This document shows, piece after piece, positions 8,110 to 16,217 of a stretch of 55,482 bases of DNA. A model generated the notes under the pieces. It was not told the origin of the DNA. It searched no databases and saw nothing but the letters and a program-made list of their open reading frames with translations. Numbering within the stretch: the stretch's first letter is position 1; the number at the start of each line of letters is the position of its first letter. Origin of the DNA: Actinobacteria bacterium OK074 (GTDB taxonomy: Bacteria > Actinomycetota > Actinomycetes > Streptomycetales > Streptomycetaceae); the NCBI GenBank assembly GCA_001298575.1, contig LJCV01000273.1, forward strand, positions 1 through 55,482. The letters are read 5' to 3'. A program made the translations under genes and the position numbers.

Positions 8110-8201
8110 TCGATCAGGTCAGCCGAGCTTATTGATAATCATGCGTTCCTTCACATTAACATGCACGATCTGAGGTCACCAGAGCCTCAAGGAGGCCCCC
8201 G

Positions 8202-9008
8202 TTGCACCCCCTCGAACAGCTCGCACTCGACGTCGCGACCGGCCGCACCAGCCCCCGCGAGGGTGAGCGCGCGGCGGCCCTGCTGGCCGACCGCGAGGCC
8301 GTGACCGGGGCGGATCTCCTCGCCTGGTTCAAGACCGCGCAGTGGCTCGCGCACCGCGAGGACCAGTGGGAACGGGCGCTGCTGCTGGGCAGGCTGCTCG
8401 CCGCGGCCGTCGAGGCGCTGCCGGCGTCCACCCCGCCGTACGACCGGGCCCGCTGCCGTTCGGCCTGGACCGAGCTCGTGCATCTCTGCCTCGTCCACCG
8501 GCCCGACGGCGACCTGTTCGCGGCGGGCGTCCGGGCCGGATGCGAAGCCCTCCTCGCCGCCCGGGAGCTGGGCGACGACGACCTCGTAGGACAGACGCTC
8601 TACCGGCTCGGCACCCTTTACCTCGACCTCTTCTCGCGCGCCCGGGACCTGTGGTGGGAGGAGCACCGGCTCTGGCTCAGCCTCGGGCCCGAGGAGACGC
8701 TCGCCGGGCTGCCCGAGCCGTACGAGGCGCTCGACACCGCCGAGGGGTACTTGCGCGAGGCGGTGGCGCTGCGCACCGGCGCGGGGCGGGGATACGCGTG
8801 CAAGGCGTTGGCGCAGGCGCTTCAGCAGCGGGGGTTTCTGGCCAGGGCCGATGGCGGGGAGGGGGCGGGCCTTGAGAACAGCACCGGTTCCCCCGACTCC
8901 GTCACCGCCCTGTGCGACCAGGCCCTCGGCCTCATTCCCGCGGACGATCTGGTCGCGCGCGCCAACGTCGAGGCGATCCGGTCCGCGGAGCCCTCACCGG
9001 CCGCGTAG
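8202..9008 (+). CDS. TPR-like helical protein, unknown function
   Basis: A 268-aa, mostly alpha-helical protein rich in Ala and Leu. The start is TTG 8202, with a perfect AAGGAGG about 6 bases upstream. Segments such as GQTLYRLGTLYLDLFSRARD and GYLREAVALRTGAGRGY look like tetratricopeptide-type helical pairs. No catalytic motif and no DNA-binding domain is evident. It lies divergent from the OTCase and convergent with the MFS gene (2 bases apart). It may be a scaffold or regulatory partner; I do not recognise a specific family. Confidence 0.7.
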   Translation: MHPLEQLALDVATGRTSPREGERAAALLADREAVTGADLLAWFKTAQWLAHREDQWERALLLGRLLAAAVEALPASTPPYDRARCRSAWTELVHLCLVHRPDGDLFAAGVRAGCEALLAARELGDDDLVGQTLYRLGTLYLDLFSRARDLWWEEHRLWLSLGPEETLAGLPEPYEALDTAEGYLREAVALRTGAGRGYACKALAQALQQRGFLARADGGEGAGLENSTGSPDSVTALCDQALGLIPADDLVARANVEAIRSAEPSPAA

Positions 9009-9010
9009 AC

Positions 9011-10294
9011 CTACGCCTCCACCCCCTTCGCCACGGGCACCTCGTGCTCCGCCCCCGCCACCGTCCGCGAGGCGATAGCCGCGTTCGCCGCCGGGGTCGC
9101 CAGCAGGCCGGAGAGCAGGAGCAGGGCGCCGAGCAGGTACCAGCCCTGGGGGGCCCAGTCGATGCACAGCAGGGTCAGCAGGCCCGGGGCCACCGCCATG
9201 GCGGCGCTGATGCCGAAGGAGAACATGCCCTGGTACTCGCCCTGGGCGTGCTCCGGGGCCAGGTGGTGGGCCAGTTCGAAGCCGGCGGCGGCGTGCCAGA
9301 GTTCGCCGAGGGTGTGCAGGGACATCATCGTCAGCAGCAGCACCGACGCCCACAGCGGGGACAGTCCGCCGGTCAGGGCGAAGGCCGCGCAGGTGACCAT
9401 GAATACGAAGCCCGCGGCGCGCATCGCCCGGGCTGAGCTGCGCGCGTCGACGACACCCTGGCCCACCCGCACCTGGAACAGCACGACCAGCACGGTGTTG
9501 ACGATCAGCACGGCCGAGACCATGATCCGCGGTGCCTCGGTGTGTTCCGAGATCCACAGCGGCAGCGCCACGGTGAGCACCGAATACTGGAGCGTCATCA
9601 GGGCGTTGAGGGCCGTCACCGCCATGAACGGGCCGTCGCGCAGCACCGGGGTCCGCGCGGTCGCGGCGGCGGGGGCGGGGACGGGCTCGTAGCGGGGCAG
9701 CCGGATCATGGTGGCCGCGGCGACGAAGAAGGTCGCGGCGTTGACCAGCACCACCGTCAAGTACGCGGCCCGGCTGTCGAGTTGGACCGCGACGCCGCCC
9801 ACCGCGGAGCCCAGCGCCATCGACAGGTTGGAGACGGCCCGCAGATACGAGCGCAGCCGTACCCGGGAGGAGCCGCCGGCCCGGCTGACCAGGACCGCGC
9901 GCAGGGTGCGGCTGCCCTGGACGCCGATGGCCGCGACCACCGCGTCCACCAGCAGCCAGGGGAAGGTGCGCACCGCGGCGAGCCCCAGCATGGCCAGGCC
10001 CTCGACCGCGAGCAGGAGCATCGCGAGGTTGCGCGGGCCGGTGCGGTCCGACAGCTTGCCGATGACGACGTTCGACGGCAGCGCCACCACCCCGGCGACG
10101 GTCAGCGCGAGGCCCACCTCGCTCGCCGAGAAGCCGACACTGCGGGTGAGGTAGAGCAGCCCGGCGGTGAGGTACATGCCCTGGCCGAAGGTGTTGATCA
10201 GGATGAAGCCCACCAGGACCCGGTGCGCGCGCTCCTCGGGAAGGCGGTAGTGCCGGGCGACGGCGCCGAGCCGGGCGGCCAGCGAGTCGGACAT
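9011..10294 (-). CDS. Major facilitator superfamily transporter
   Basis: A 427-aa membrane protein with about 12 hydrophobic helices. An MFS loop motif is visible as GKLSDRTGPRNLA after the second helix. The central loop is around residue 210 (a Pro/Ala-rich stretch). It is probably a proton-driven drug:H+ antiporter exporting the cluster product or an intermediate. ATG 10294 has GGGGA upstream. A hairpin at 10338-10372 separates it from the dioxygenase upstream, so it may have its own promoter or be expressed at a reduced level by read-through. Confidence 0.92.
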   Translation of the reverse strand: MSDSLAARLGAVARHYRLPEERAHRVLVGFILINTFGQGMYLTAGLLYLTRSVGFSASEVGLALTVAGVVALPSNVVIGKLSDRTGPRNLAMLLLAVEGLAMLGLAAVRTFPWLLVDAVVAAIGVQGSRTLRAVLVSRAGGSSRVRLRSYLRAVSNLSMALGSAVGGVAVQLDSRAAYLTVVLVNAATFFVAAATMIRLPRYEPVPAPAAATARTPVLRDGPFMAVTALNALMTLQYSVLTVALPLWISEHTEAPRIMVSAVLIVNTVLVVLFQVRVGQGVVDARSSARAMRAAGFVFMVTCAAFALTGGLSPLWASVLLLTMMSLHTLGELWHAAAGFELAHHLAPEHAQGEYQGMFSFGISAAMAVAPGLLTLLCIDWAPQGWYLLGALLLLSGLLATPAANAAIASRTVAGAEHEVPVAKGVEA

Positions 10295-10337
10295 CAGGGT
10301 CCCCGTTCTCTGTTCTTTTCGTAGGCGTGCGGGGCGA

Positions 10338-10372
10338 GTTGGGGTCGGACGGCAGGCCCGTCCGGCCCCAAC
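10338..10372. terminator. Hairpin between dioxygenase 2 and the MFS gene
   Basis: GTTGGGGTCGGACGG and CCGTCCGGCCCCAAC form a 15-bp stem with one G-T pair and a 5-base loop. It acts as a terminator or attenuator between two same-strand genes. Confidence 0.65.
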
Positions 10373-10381
10373 ACGCCACCG

Positions 10382-11278
10382 TCACGCGGCCGGTGCCATG
10401 CCCCAGGCTCGCAGGTGGCCGAGCCAGCGTTCGCGGGTGGTGCTGCCCTCGGCGTTGGCGAGCCACTGCGCCGAGTACTGGCTCTCGCGCCGCGGGATGC
10501 CGCTCGGCTTGGCGCCCGCGGCCATCCAGTCCCGCTGCCTGCGCAGTTCGCGGAACTGGGCCTCGCGGCCGAACTGCCGTACCACCGTGCGGATCGCCGT
10601 CTCCTGCGCCTCGTCGCGCGGGGCGTCGAAGTAAGTGAAGCTGCACATGCGGCGGTTGGGGAAGCCGTTCCAGGAGGCGTGCCAGGACCGCAGGTTGAAG
10701 GCGATCACGTCGCCGGGGCGGGAGGCGCACACCTGGGCGGGCACGTCCCGCACCTCGAAGCGGGCGCCCTTGGCGGCGGTGTCGCTCTCCGGGTTGCCCG
10801 CCGTGTTCAGCTTGTCCTTCAGGGAGATGGCGATCAACTCGTCGTGCCAGGGGTCGCGGTGGGAGCCCGGGAGCACGCGCAGGGCGCCGCTGTCGCCGTC
10901 GACCGGGTCGAGGTAGGCGACGAACTTCAGCGAGTGGAAGTCGGGGACGCTGGTGTCCGCGTGCCACTCGGTGAGGTTGCCGGAGAAGACGTTGCCGTTG
11001 GACATCACCCCGACCGCGTCGTCGCTGAGCAGCGCGCGGGCCGCCGAGCTCAGCTTCTCCGACTCCAGGGCGTCGCCCAGAAACGGCGTCTCCTCGCGCA
11101 TGTTCGACCAGCTCATCTGGCCGCGCACGCCGATCGCGGACGCGTACACCGTCGAGGCGGCGGCGTGCCCGAGGGCGTACTCCTTCTCGATCACGGCGAG
11201 TTCACCGGCGTCGAAGAATCCCGGCAGCGGCAGATAGCCGAAGAGGCGGAAGAAGTCGGCCTGTTGCTGGGTCACCAT
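10382..11278 (-). CDS. PhyH-type Fe(II)/2-oxoglutarate dioxygenase 2
   Basis: A 298-aa phytanoyl-CoA dioxygenase superfamily member. It has WHAD (metal-binding HxD) in LTEWHADTSVPDF, GALRVLPGSHRDPWH, a distal His in SWHASWNGFP and Arg in NRRMCSF for 2-oxoglutarate. It is not closely similar to dioxygenase 1 outside the motifs. ATG 11278 has AAAGGA upstream; a GTG 3 bases downstream is possible. It should catalyse an oxidative step on an undetermined substrate. It sits between the sulfotransferase and the exporter in the leftward operon. Confidence 0.92.
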   Translation of the reverse strand: MVTQQQADFFRLFGYLPLPGFFDAGELAVIEKEYALGHAAASTVYASAIGVRGQMSWSNMREETPFLGDALESEKLSSAARALLSDDAVGVMSNGNVFSGNLTEWHADTSVPDFHSLKFVAYLDPVDGDSGALRVLPGSHRDPWHDELIAISLKDKLNTAGNPESDTAAKGARFEVRDVPAQVCASRPGDVIAFNLRSWHASWNGFPNRRMCSFTYFDAPRDEAQETAIRTVVRQFGREAQFRELRRQRDWMAAGAKPSGIPRRESQYSAQWLANAEGSTTRERWLGHLRAWGMAPAA

Positions 11279-11339
11279 GGTCAGTGGGGTCCTTTCACGA
11301 GTTCACGGTCTGCACGGTCTACGGTGCCGGGGGCGCCCG

Positions 11340-12674
11340 TCACGGCCACTGCGCCCAGCCGCGGACGTCGTAGCCGAGCAGGTGCGAGACCTCGGCGACC
11401 TCCGGCAGGTCGAGGAGTTCGCGCAGTTCGGGGCGTTCCCGGCGCCAGCGGGCCGGGGCGGGGGCCGAGGTGACGTTGACGCGGCGGGGCTCGTCGACCT
11501 CGCCGACGCGGTCGGCGGTCAGCCGGAGTCCGATCTCCTTCGCGGTCCGCTCCATCAGCGCCCTGCGGGTGGCGCCGCCGACCTGGAAGTCCTCGAAGCG
11601 CAGCCGTACCGGGTCCTGGGCGTGGCGCAGGATGCGGCGGTGCGGGTCGGACCACTGGCGGGCGCAGAGTTCGGCGAGCGGGCCGTGCACCAGGTCCTGC
11701 CAGCCTTCGCAGAGGTCGAAGTTCCAGTGCCGGTGGGGGCCGGCGGCGGCGCCGTAGGAGGTCATGTCGTGCTGCCAGAACGAGCGGTGTTCCCAGCCGT
11801 CGAGGAGGCCGTTGACCGAGGCCAACGGGTTGCGGGTGAGGTGCAGTTCGTGCAGGTTCCAGCCGGTGAACAGCTCGTGCAGGAGCGGGACGCGGTAGGC
11901 GTCGCTCGATGCCTTGATCACGAGTACGTGGTGCTCGTCGTCCAGGCGCGGGCGGCGCTGGGGGCGCAGTGCGAGGAAGGGGGAGATTTCGACTATGGCT
12001 CCGGTGGGCGGCCCGGTCGGGACGGGCACGTCCGGGAAGGCGGTGCGGACGCCGTCGTCGTCGAGGTCGTAGCGGTAAGGGTCGACGGGCAGGCCGTGTG
12101 CGCGCAGTGCCCGCAGGACGTCGTAGGCCGGTTCGGGGCCCCGGCGTTGGCCGAGGACGGCGTCGCGGACGACGGCGACGAGTTCCTCCAGGGGGGCGTC
12201 GACGACGTCTGGCCACTGGAGGCGCAGGCGCAGCGCCCAGTCCCACGCGTAGCGTTCCCACTCGGCGGCGGTGGGTTCGGGGATGTCCTCGCCGCGACAC
12301 TCGAAGAGCAGGTTGCGCAGGAGGAAGTCGCGCTGGGCGGGGGTGAGTTGGCCGCTCTCCACGCATTCGTCGGGGCGCCCGTGGTCGGGGTGGTTGAGGC
12401 CCAACAGGGTGAAGAACAGGCGGTGTTCGCCCGGCAGGGACAGGGCGCCGCGCAGGCCGCCGAGGACCTGCTTGAAGACGCTGGTGCCGCCGCGCGGGCT
12501 GCCCAGCACGACGGCCGCGTCGCGCACGCGTGCCGCCGCCCGCTCCTGGTACTCCCGCTCCTCGGGGTACTGGTCCCGCAGGTAGGACATGGCCAAGTCC
12601 CGTTCCGCGCGGATGCGTTCGAAGGTGGTGCGGCGGCGGTCCAGCGGGCCGGGTGCGGTGTTCTCAGGGGGCAT
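11340..12674 (-). CDS. Sulfotransferase family protein
   Basis: About 444 aa. The 5'-phosphosulfate-binding loop appears as LGSPRGGTSVFKQVL (about residue 60) and the 3'-phosphate-binding element as LTRNPLASVNGLL (about residue 285). Both are standard for PAPS-dependent sulfotransferases. The protein is longer than the usual 280-330 aa, with a long insert between the motifs. The start is probably ATG 12674, because AAGGA lies about 8 bases upstream; ATG 12683 is immediately beside that site. It would place a sulfo group on O or N of a cluster intermediate, implying a sulfated or sulfamated product. Confidence 0.85.
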   Translation of the reverse strand: MPPENTAPGPLDRRRTTFERIRAERDLAMSYLRDQYPEEREYQERAAARVRDAAVVLGSPRGGTSVFKQVLGGLRGALSLPGEHRLFFTLLGLNHPDHGRPDECVESGQLTPAQRDFLLRNLLFECRGEDIPEPTAAEWERYAWDWALRLRLQWPDVVDAPLEELVAVVRDAVLGQRRGPEPAYDVLRALRAHGLPVDPYRYDLDDDGVRTAFPDVPVPTGPPTGAIVEISPFLALRPQRRPRLDDEHHVLVIKASSDAYRVPLLHELFTGWNLHELHLTRNPLASVNGLLDGWEHRSFWQHDMTSYGAAAGPHRHWNFDLCEGWQDLVHGPLAELCARQWSDPHRRILRHAQDPVRLRFEDFQVGGATRRALMERTAKEIGLRLTADRVGEVDEPRRVNVTSAPAPARWRRERPELRELLDLPEVAEVSHLLGYDVRGWAQWP

Positions 12675-12682
12675 GTCGTTCA

Positions 12683-12721
12683 TCCTTGGCTGGCATCCTT
12701 CGCTGGGGTCCTTCGCTGGGG
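12683..12721. repeat. 13-bp tandem repeat (x3) at a gene junction
   Basis: Two perfect copies of TCCTTCGCTGGGG (12696-12708, 12709-12721) are preceded by a degenerate one (12683-12695). They fill the gap between the reductase stop and the sulfotransferase start. Confidence 0.85.
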
Positions 12722-12732
12722 TCCGGTGGGGC

Positions 12733-13884
12733 TCACGAGACGGGTGCGACCCGGGCCGGGCCGCGGGCGTGGGCGGCCCGCCAGTACTCCACGGCGTCGT
12801 CCACGTAGTCGCCCCAGTGCGGGGAGGCGGTGGTGGTGCCCAGCGGTGGACGGGCGTGGGCGTTCTCCAGGTACGGGCGGTAGATGCCGATCAGGCGGTC
12901 CAGGAACTGCCGGTTGGGCAGGCGGATTTCGGTGACCTTCCAGGCGTCGACCGAGCGGCGCAGGAAGTCCCAGCGGCGGTAGGGCACCAGCGGGACGCCG
13001 GGCAGCTCCGGGCGGCCCTCGGCGCGGCGGGCCCGGTTGAGGGCGGTGACCACGGCGGCGACGAGATCGGCGAGCGGTGGCGCGGCCTCCCCCGCCGAGG
13101 CCACGACGTCCCGGGCGGCGCCGCCGGACGCCAACTCCTCGGTCAGAGTGCACAGTTCGTCGGCGACCCAGTCGACCGGCACGATGTCGATCAGGCCGTC
13201 GCGGTCGCCCGGCAGGAACGGCGGCTCGTAGCGCTCGACGAGCCCGAGCAGCGGATAGATGCCGTGGAAGCGGGAGATCGCCCCGGTGGCGCTGTGCCCG
13301 ACGACGAGACTGCACGCGAACACCGAGGGATCGAGATCGGCGTACTCCCGCCGGAGCATCCGCTCGGCCTCGGCCTTGGACTCCTCGTAGGTGTTGCGGT
13401 ACTGCCCGGCGTCCAGGGCGGTGTACGCCGAAGACACGTACAGGAAGCGGGAGTTGCCCAGGCCGCGGGCGAGGTCGGCGGTCCGGCGGGTGACCAGGAC
13501 GTTGCCGGTGTGCGCCGCCTCCGGGGTGGCCGACCAGCTGACGTTCGCCGCCGCGTGCACCAGGACCGTGCCGCCGGGCCCGGGCGCGGGGCCCAGCCGG
13601 TCGGCGAGCGCGCGGGTGCTCGCGTCGTCGGTGAGGTCGCAGACCTCCGCGGTCAGTGCGGCGGCCACCGCGCGCGGTGCTCGGGCGAGGTAGGCGTCCG
13701 CGCTGGCGCGCGTGCTGAACACGCCGGTGATCCGGGCGCCGGGGGAGCGCTCCGCGAGCCGGGCCAGGAACTCGCTGCCGACGGCGCCGCCCGCGCCCGT
13801 GACGAGGATGCGCGTCCCGTTGATCCGAGCCTCGTTGATCCGAGCCTCGTTGATCTGAGCCCCGTTGATCCGTGCCCTGTTCAC
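12733..13884 (-). CDS. NAD(P)-dependent reductase/epimerase (extended SDR, NAD-binding_4-like)
   Basis: A 383-aa protein from GTG 13884, overlapping the SRPBCC stop by 4 bases (GTGA). The Rossmann motif is VTGAGGAVGSEF. It also has VLVHAAANVSW, the catalytic YVSSAY and a YEESKAEAE segment with the Tyr-x-x-x-Lys pair. LIDIVPVDWVADEL and the C-terminal half resemble thioester-reductase or fatty-acyl reductase domains. It might therefore reduce a carrier-bound acyl thioester, or act as a sugar-type dehydratase/epimerase. The first 20 or so residues are encoded by four copies of a 15-bp repeat and look like a recent extension. Confidence 0.82.
   Translation of the reverse strand: MNRARINGAQINEARINEARINGTRILVTGAGGAVGSEFLARLAERSPGARITGVFSTRASADAYLARAPRAVAAALTAEVCDLTDDASTRALADRLGPAPGPGGTVLVHAAANVSWSATPEAAHTGNVLVTRRTADLARGLGNSRFLYVSSAYTALDAGQYRNTYEESKAEAERMLRREYADLDPSVFACSLVVGHSATGAISRFHGIYPLLGLVERYEPPFLPGDRDGLIDIVPVDWVADELCTLTEELASGGAARDVVASAGEAAPPLADLVAAVVTALNRARRAEGRPELPGVPLVPYRRWDFLRRSVDAWKVTEIRLPNRQFLDRLIGIYRPYLENAHARPPLGTTTASPHWGDYVDDAVEYWRAAHARGPARVAPVS
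13819..13878. repeat. 15-bp tandem repeat (x4) encoding the reductase N-terminus
   Basis: Units at 13819-13833, 13834-13848, 13849-13863 and 13864-13878 follow GTTGATCCGAGCCTC with few changes. They encode repeats of Ile-Asn-(Gly/Glu)-(Ala/Thr)-(Arg/Gln) just before the first Rossmann strand. Confidence 0.9.
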
Positions 13885-14327
13885 CGGGCCGCCGGTTCGG
13901 GACGGCGTTCGCTGATCGCGGTGAGCATGCTGCGCGAGTTGGAGTGGATGGCCTGGATCCCCACCGGGTCCAGGACCGCCGCGAGCGACGGAATCCCGAG
14001 GTCGAACTCGATCTCCAGGACGACGTTGACGCCGGAGTCGGTCTCCGTCAGCGTCCACGAGCCGCGGAAGACCTCCAGGTCGCCCTCGGTCTGGTCGAAG
14101 TCGATGCGGTGCGGCGGGTGGAAGACGTCCTTCTCCTCCCAGGTCAGCTCGCTGCCGTTGAGCAGCACGCGCCAGGAGCTGAGCGCGTTGACGGCGTCGC
14201 GTTCCAGGTAGCGGATCTCCAGGACGTCCGCCATGTACTGGGGGTGTTTCTCGAAGTCGCAGACGACCTTCCACACGTGGTCGATGCCGACGTCGGGGAT
14301 GTCCACGGAGGTGCGTACGGTGGGCAT
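13881..14327 (-). CDS. SRPBCC (polyketide cyclase/START-like) protein
   Basis: A 148-aa protein of the helix-grip fold. VWKVVCDFEKHPQYMADV near the N-terminus is the family signature (PF03364/PF10604-like), followed by alternating beta strands and a long C-terminal helix. Members are cyclases, aromatases or ligand-binding proteins. Without a polyketide synthase here, a lyase, cyclase or binding role on another substrate is more likely. ATG 14327 has AAAGG 9 bases upstream. It is translationally coupled to the reductase downstream, so the two may act on the same intermediate. Confidence 0.85.
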   Translation of the reverse strand: MPTVRTSVDIPDVGIDHVWKVVCDFEKHPQYMADVLEIRYLERDAVNALSSWRVLLNGSELTWEEKDVFHPPHRIDFDQTEGDLEVFRGSWTLTETDSGVNVVLEIEFDLGIPSLAAVLDPVGIQAIHSNSRSMLTAISERRPEPAAR

Positions 14328-14340
14328 GGGAAAGGGCCTT

Positions 14341-14402
14341 TCTCAGGGGTTCGGCGGGGTGGCTGTCAGGGGTCCGTGGACGGCTCTCAGGGGTTCGGCG
14401 GG
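14341..14402. repeat. 18-bp direct repeat around the aminotransferase stop
   Basis: TCTCAGGGGTTCGGCGGG occurs at 14341-14358 and 14385-14402. The second copy contains the aminotransferase stop codon and its last codons. Confidence 0.85.
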
Positions 14403-15619
14403 ACGGCCGCGACGGCCTCGGCGAGGCGGCCGCCGCCGTCCTCCAGGTCGGCCTTGCCGATGCCCGCGCACGGATACACGCGCAGCACCCGCGGGTCGCT
14501 GAGGCAGAAACTGACCAGGACGCCGAGCTTGGCGGCCTCCAGGACGACATGGCCGGCGACCGACTCGTCCGCCGCCTCCAGGCCGATCATGAGGCCCTCG
14601 CCGCGGACGGCGGCGATCCTCGGCTGCCGGGCGAACGCCTCGTCCAGCAGGGTGTGCGCGTGCTCGCCGAGCGTCGTCACGTCCGTAAGGAAGCCCTCGC
14701 GGGAGACCACGTCGAGTACGGCGCTGCCGACGGCGCCCGCGAGCGCCCCGCCCGCGAAGGACGAGGCGAGCACGACGGGGTCGGCGGCGGAGTCCTTGAT
14801 CTTGCCGGACGCGTGCACCACCGCGGCCAGCGGCAGCAGCCCGCCGCCCAGCACCTTCCCGGTCAGCAGCAGGTCGGGGCGGACCTCGGCGGCCGACCGC
14901 CACAGCAGCCCGCAGCGGCCGAGCCCGGTCTGGATCTCGTCGAGGACCAGCAGGGTGCCGGTCGCTTCGGTCCGCTCGCGCAGGAACGCCAGGTACGACG
15001 GCGCCACGGGCCGGACGCCGCCCTCGCCGCGGACCGGTTCGGCGAAGACGGCCGCGACGGTGCCGGACTCCAGCAGCGCCGCCAGCCGGGCCTCGTCCGC
15101 CGGGTCGTCCGGGTCCACGAAGTGCACCGGGGCGGCCAGCGGGAGCGGGGCGCGGCCCGCGAAGGAGTCGGACAGGTGCAGGGCGCCCGCGGTCTTGCCG
15201 TGGTAGGAGCCGCGCAGCGCGACGAAGGCGGTGCGGCCCGTGGCCAGGGCGGCCATCTTCATCGCCATCTCCACCGCTTCGGAGCCGGTGTTGGCGAACG
15301 ACACCCGGTCCAGGTGGGCGGGGGTGGCGGCCACCAGGGCCTCGGCGCACGCGGTGGCCGCGGCGTTGCCGAGGATCTTGCCGGACAGGCCCATCCGGCC
15401 CAGCTGTTGTTGTGCCGCCGCGACCACTTCGGGGTGGCGGTGTCCGATCAGATGGACGCCGAACGACCCGAAGTCGAGCCAGCGCCGGCCCGTTCCGTCG
15501 GTGATCCAGGCGCCCTCGGCGTGTGTCTCGGCGGCGGTCATGCCGGTCATGCGCAGCAGCAGCGCCTTGTTGCGGCCGAACGCGGCGGCGTACCGGTCGA
15601 CGAATCCCGTGCCGGCCAT
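14387..15619 (-). CDS. Class III PLP-dependent aminotransferase
   Basis: A 410-aa fold-type I class III aminotransferase (acetylornithine/ornithine aminotransferase group). It has NTGSEAVEMAMKMA (phosphate site), SYHGKT (139-143), LDEIQTGLGRCG with the PLP Asp227, and Lys255 in LTGKVLGGGLLPLA as the Schiff-base residue. Length is normal. It moves an amino group to or from a carbonyl, often at an omega or side-chain position, fitting ornithine-like or amino-aldehyde substrates. ATG 15619 lies only 4 bases after the upstream stop, so it is part of the leftward operon. Confidence 0.93.
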   Translation of the reverse strand: MAGTGFVDRYAAAFGRNKALLLRMTGMTAAETHAEGAWITDGTGRRWLDFGSFGVHLIGHRHPEVVAAAQQQLGRMGLSGKILGNAAATACAEALVAATPAHLDRVSFANTGSEAVEMAMKMAALATGRTAFVALRGSYHGKTAGALHLSDSFAGRAPLPLAAPVHFVDPDDPADEARLAALLESGTVAAVFAEPVRGEGGVRPVAPSYLAFLRERTEATGTLLVLDEIQTGLGRCGLLWRSAAEVRPDLLLTGKVLGGGLLPLAAVVHASGKIKDSAADPVVLASSFAGGALAGAVGSAVLDVVSREGFLTDVTTLGEHAHTLLDEAFARQPRIAAVRGEGLMIGLEAADESVAGHVVLEAAKLGVLVSFCLSDPRVLRVYPCAGIGKADLEDGGGRLAEAVAAVPPNP

Positions 15620-15623
15620 CGCC

Positions 15624-16199
15624 TCACGCGTCCTTGAGGAAGGGTTCGAGGAACGCGGCGTCGGTGCCCGCCGCCGTGCACAACTTCGACCAGTTGCGCA
15701 GGGCGCGCAGGATCTCCCGCTGCCCGGACGCCAGCAGCGGGTCCGGCAGTTCGCCGGGGAACGCGGCGCACAGCCGCTCCCACAGCAGCGGCACCAGGCC
15801 GTCGCTGCTCTCGTCCTCGGCGGCGTCGGCGTCTTTGTCGGTGGCGAGCGCGAAGACCTCGGCCAGCCGGTCGCCGTCGAGTGCGGCCAGGTCGTGCAGG
15901 CCGTATTCCAGGGCGAGGGCGAGCTGGTGTTCCTCGGCGACCGGTACGGCACCGGCGAGGCGGGTGTCGATGTCGTAGAGCAGCTCCAGGAGTTTGATGC
16001 GTACCGCGCGGCGGAGCAGGGGCTGGTCGGTGCCGCCCTCCAGGTCCTCCAGGTAGGCGCGGCCCTCGACGGCGAGCAGCCAGGCGGCGGTGGCCCAGGC
16101 TTCGACGGCGGTCGCGGCGGGCAGGCCGCGCCCGGAGCGGGCCGAGGGGAAGAGCCGGACGGCGGCGAACGGGTCCGCGGTCTCGTGGGACGACTGCAT
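15624..16199 (-). CDS. Orphan helical protein, unknown function
   Basis: A 191-aa protein. ATG 16199 is preferred over the in-frame GTG 16214 because AGGAG lies 5 bases upstream. It is predominantly helical, acidic and Ala/Leu-rich, with segments such as RAVRIKLLELLYDIDTRLA and LVPLLWERLCAAFP. No signal peptide, membrane span or catalytic motif is evident. It lies 18 bases after the nucleotidyltransferase-like gene and 4 bases before the aminotransferase, so it is embedded in the operon and probably serves the same pathway, perhaps as a subunit. I do not recognise it. Confidence 0.65.
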   Translation of the reverse strand: MQSSHETADPFAAVRLFPSARSGRGLPAATAVEAWATAAWLLAVEGRAYLEDLEGGTDQPLLRRAVRIKLLELLYDIDTRLAGAVPVAEEHQLALALEYGLHDLAALDGDRLAEVFALATDKDADAAEDESSDGLVPLLWERLCAAFPGELPDPLLASGQREILRALRNWSKLCTAAGTDAAFLEPFLKDA

Positions 16200-16217
16200 G
16201 GTTCTCCTGTTCACGGG

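Noticed and set aside
8202..9008. Cluster-specific transcription factor
   Set aside because: The protein is TPR-like, but no helix-turn-helix or other DNA-binding domain can be seen, so I did not call it a regulator.
11340..12674. A nucleocidin/ascamycin-type sulfamoyl-nucleoside cluster
   Set aside because: A sulfotransferase and nucleotide-type enzymes are present, but I see no fluorination-related or other genes that I could tie to those pathways.
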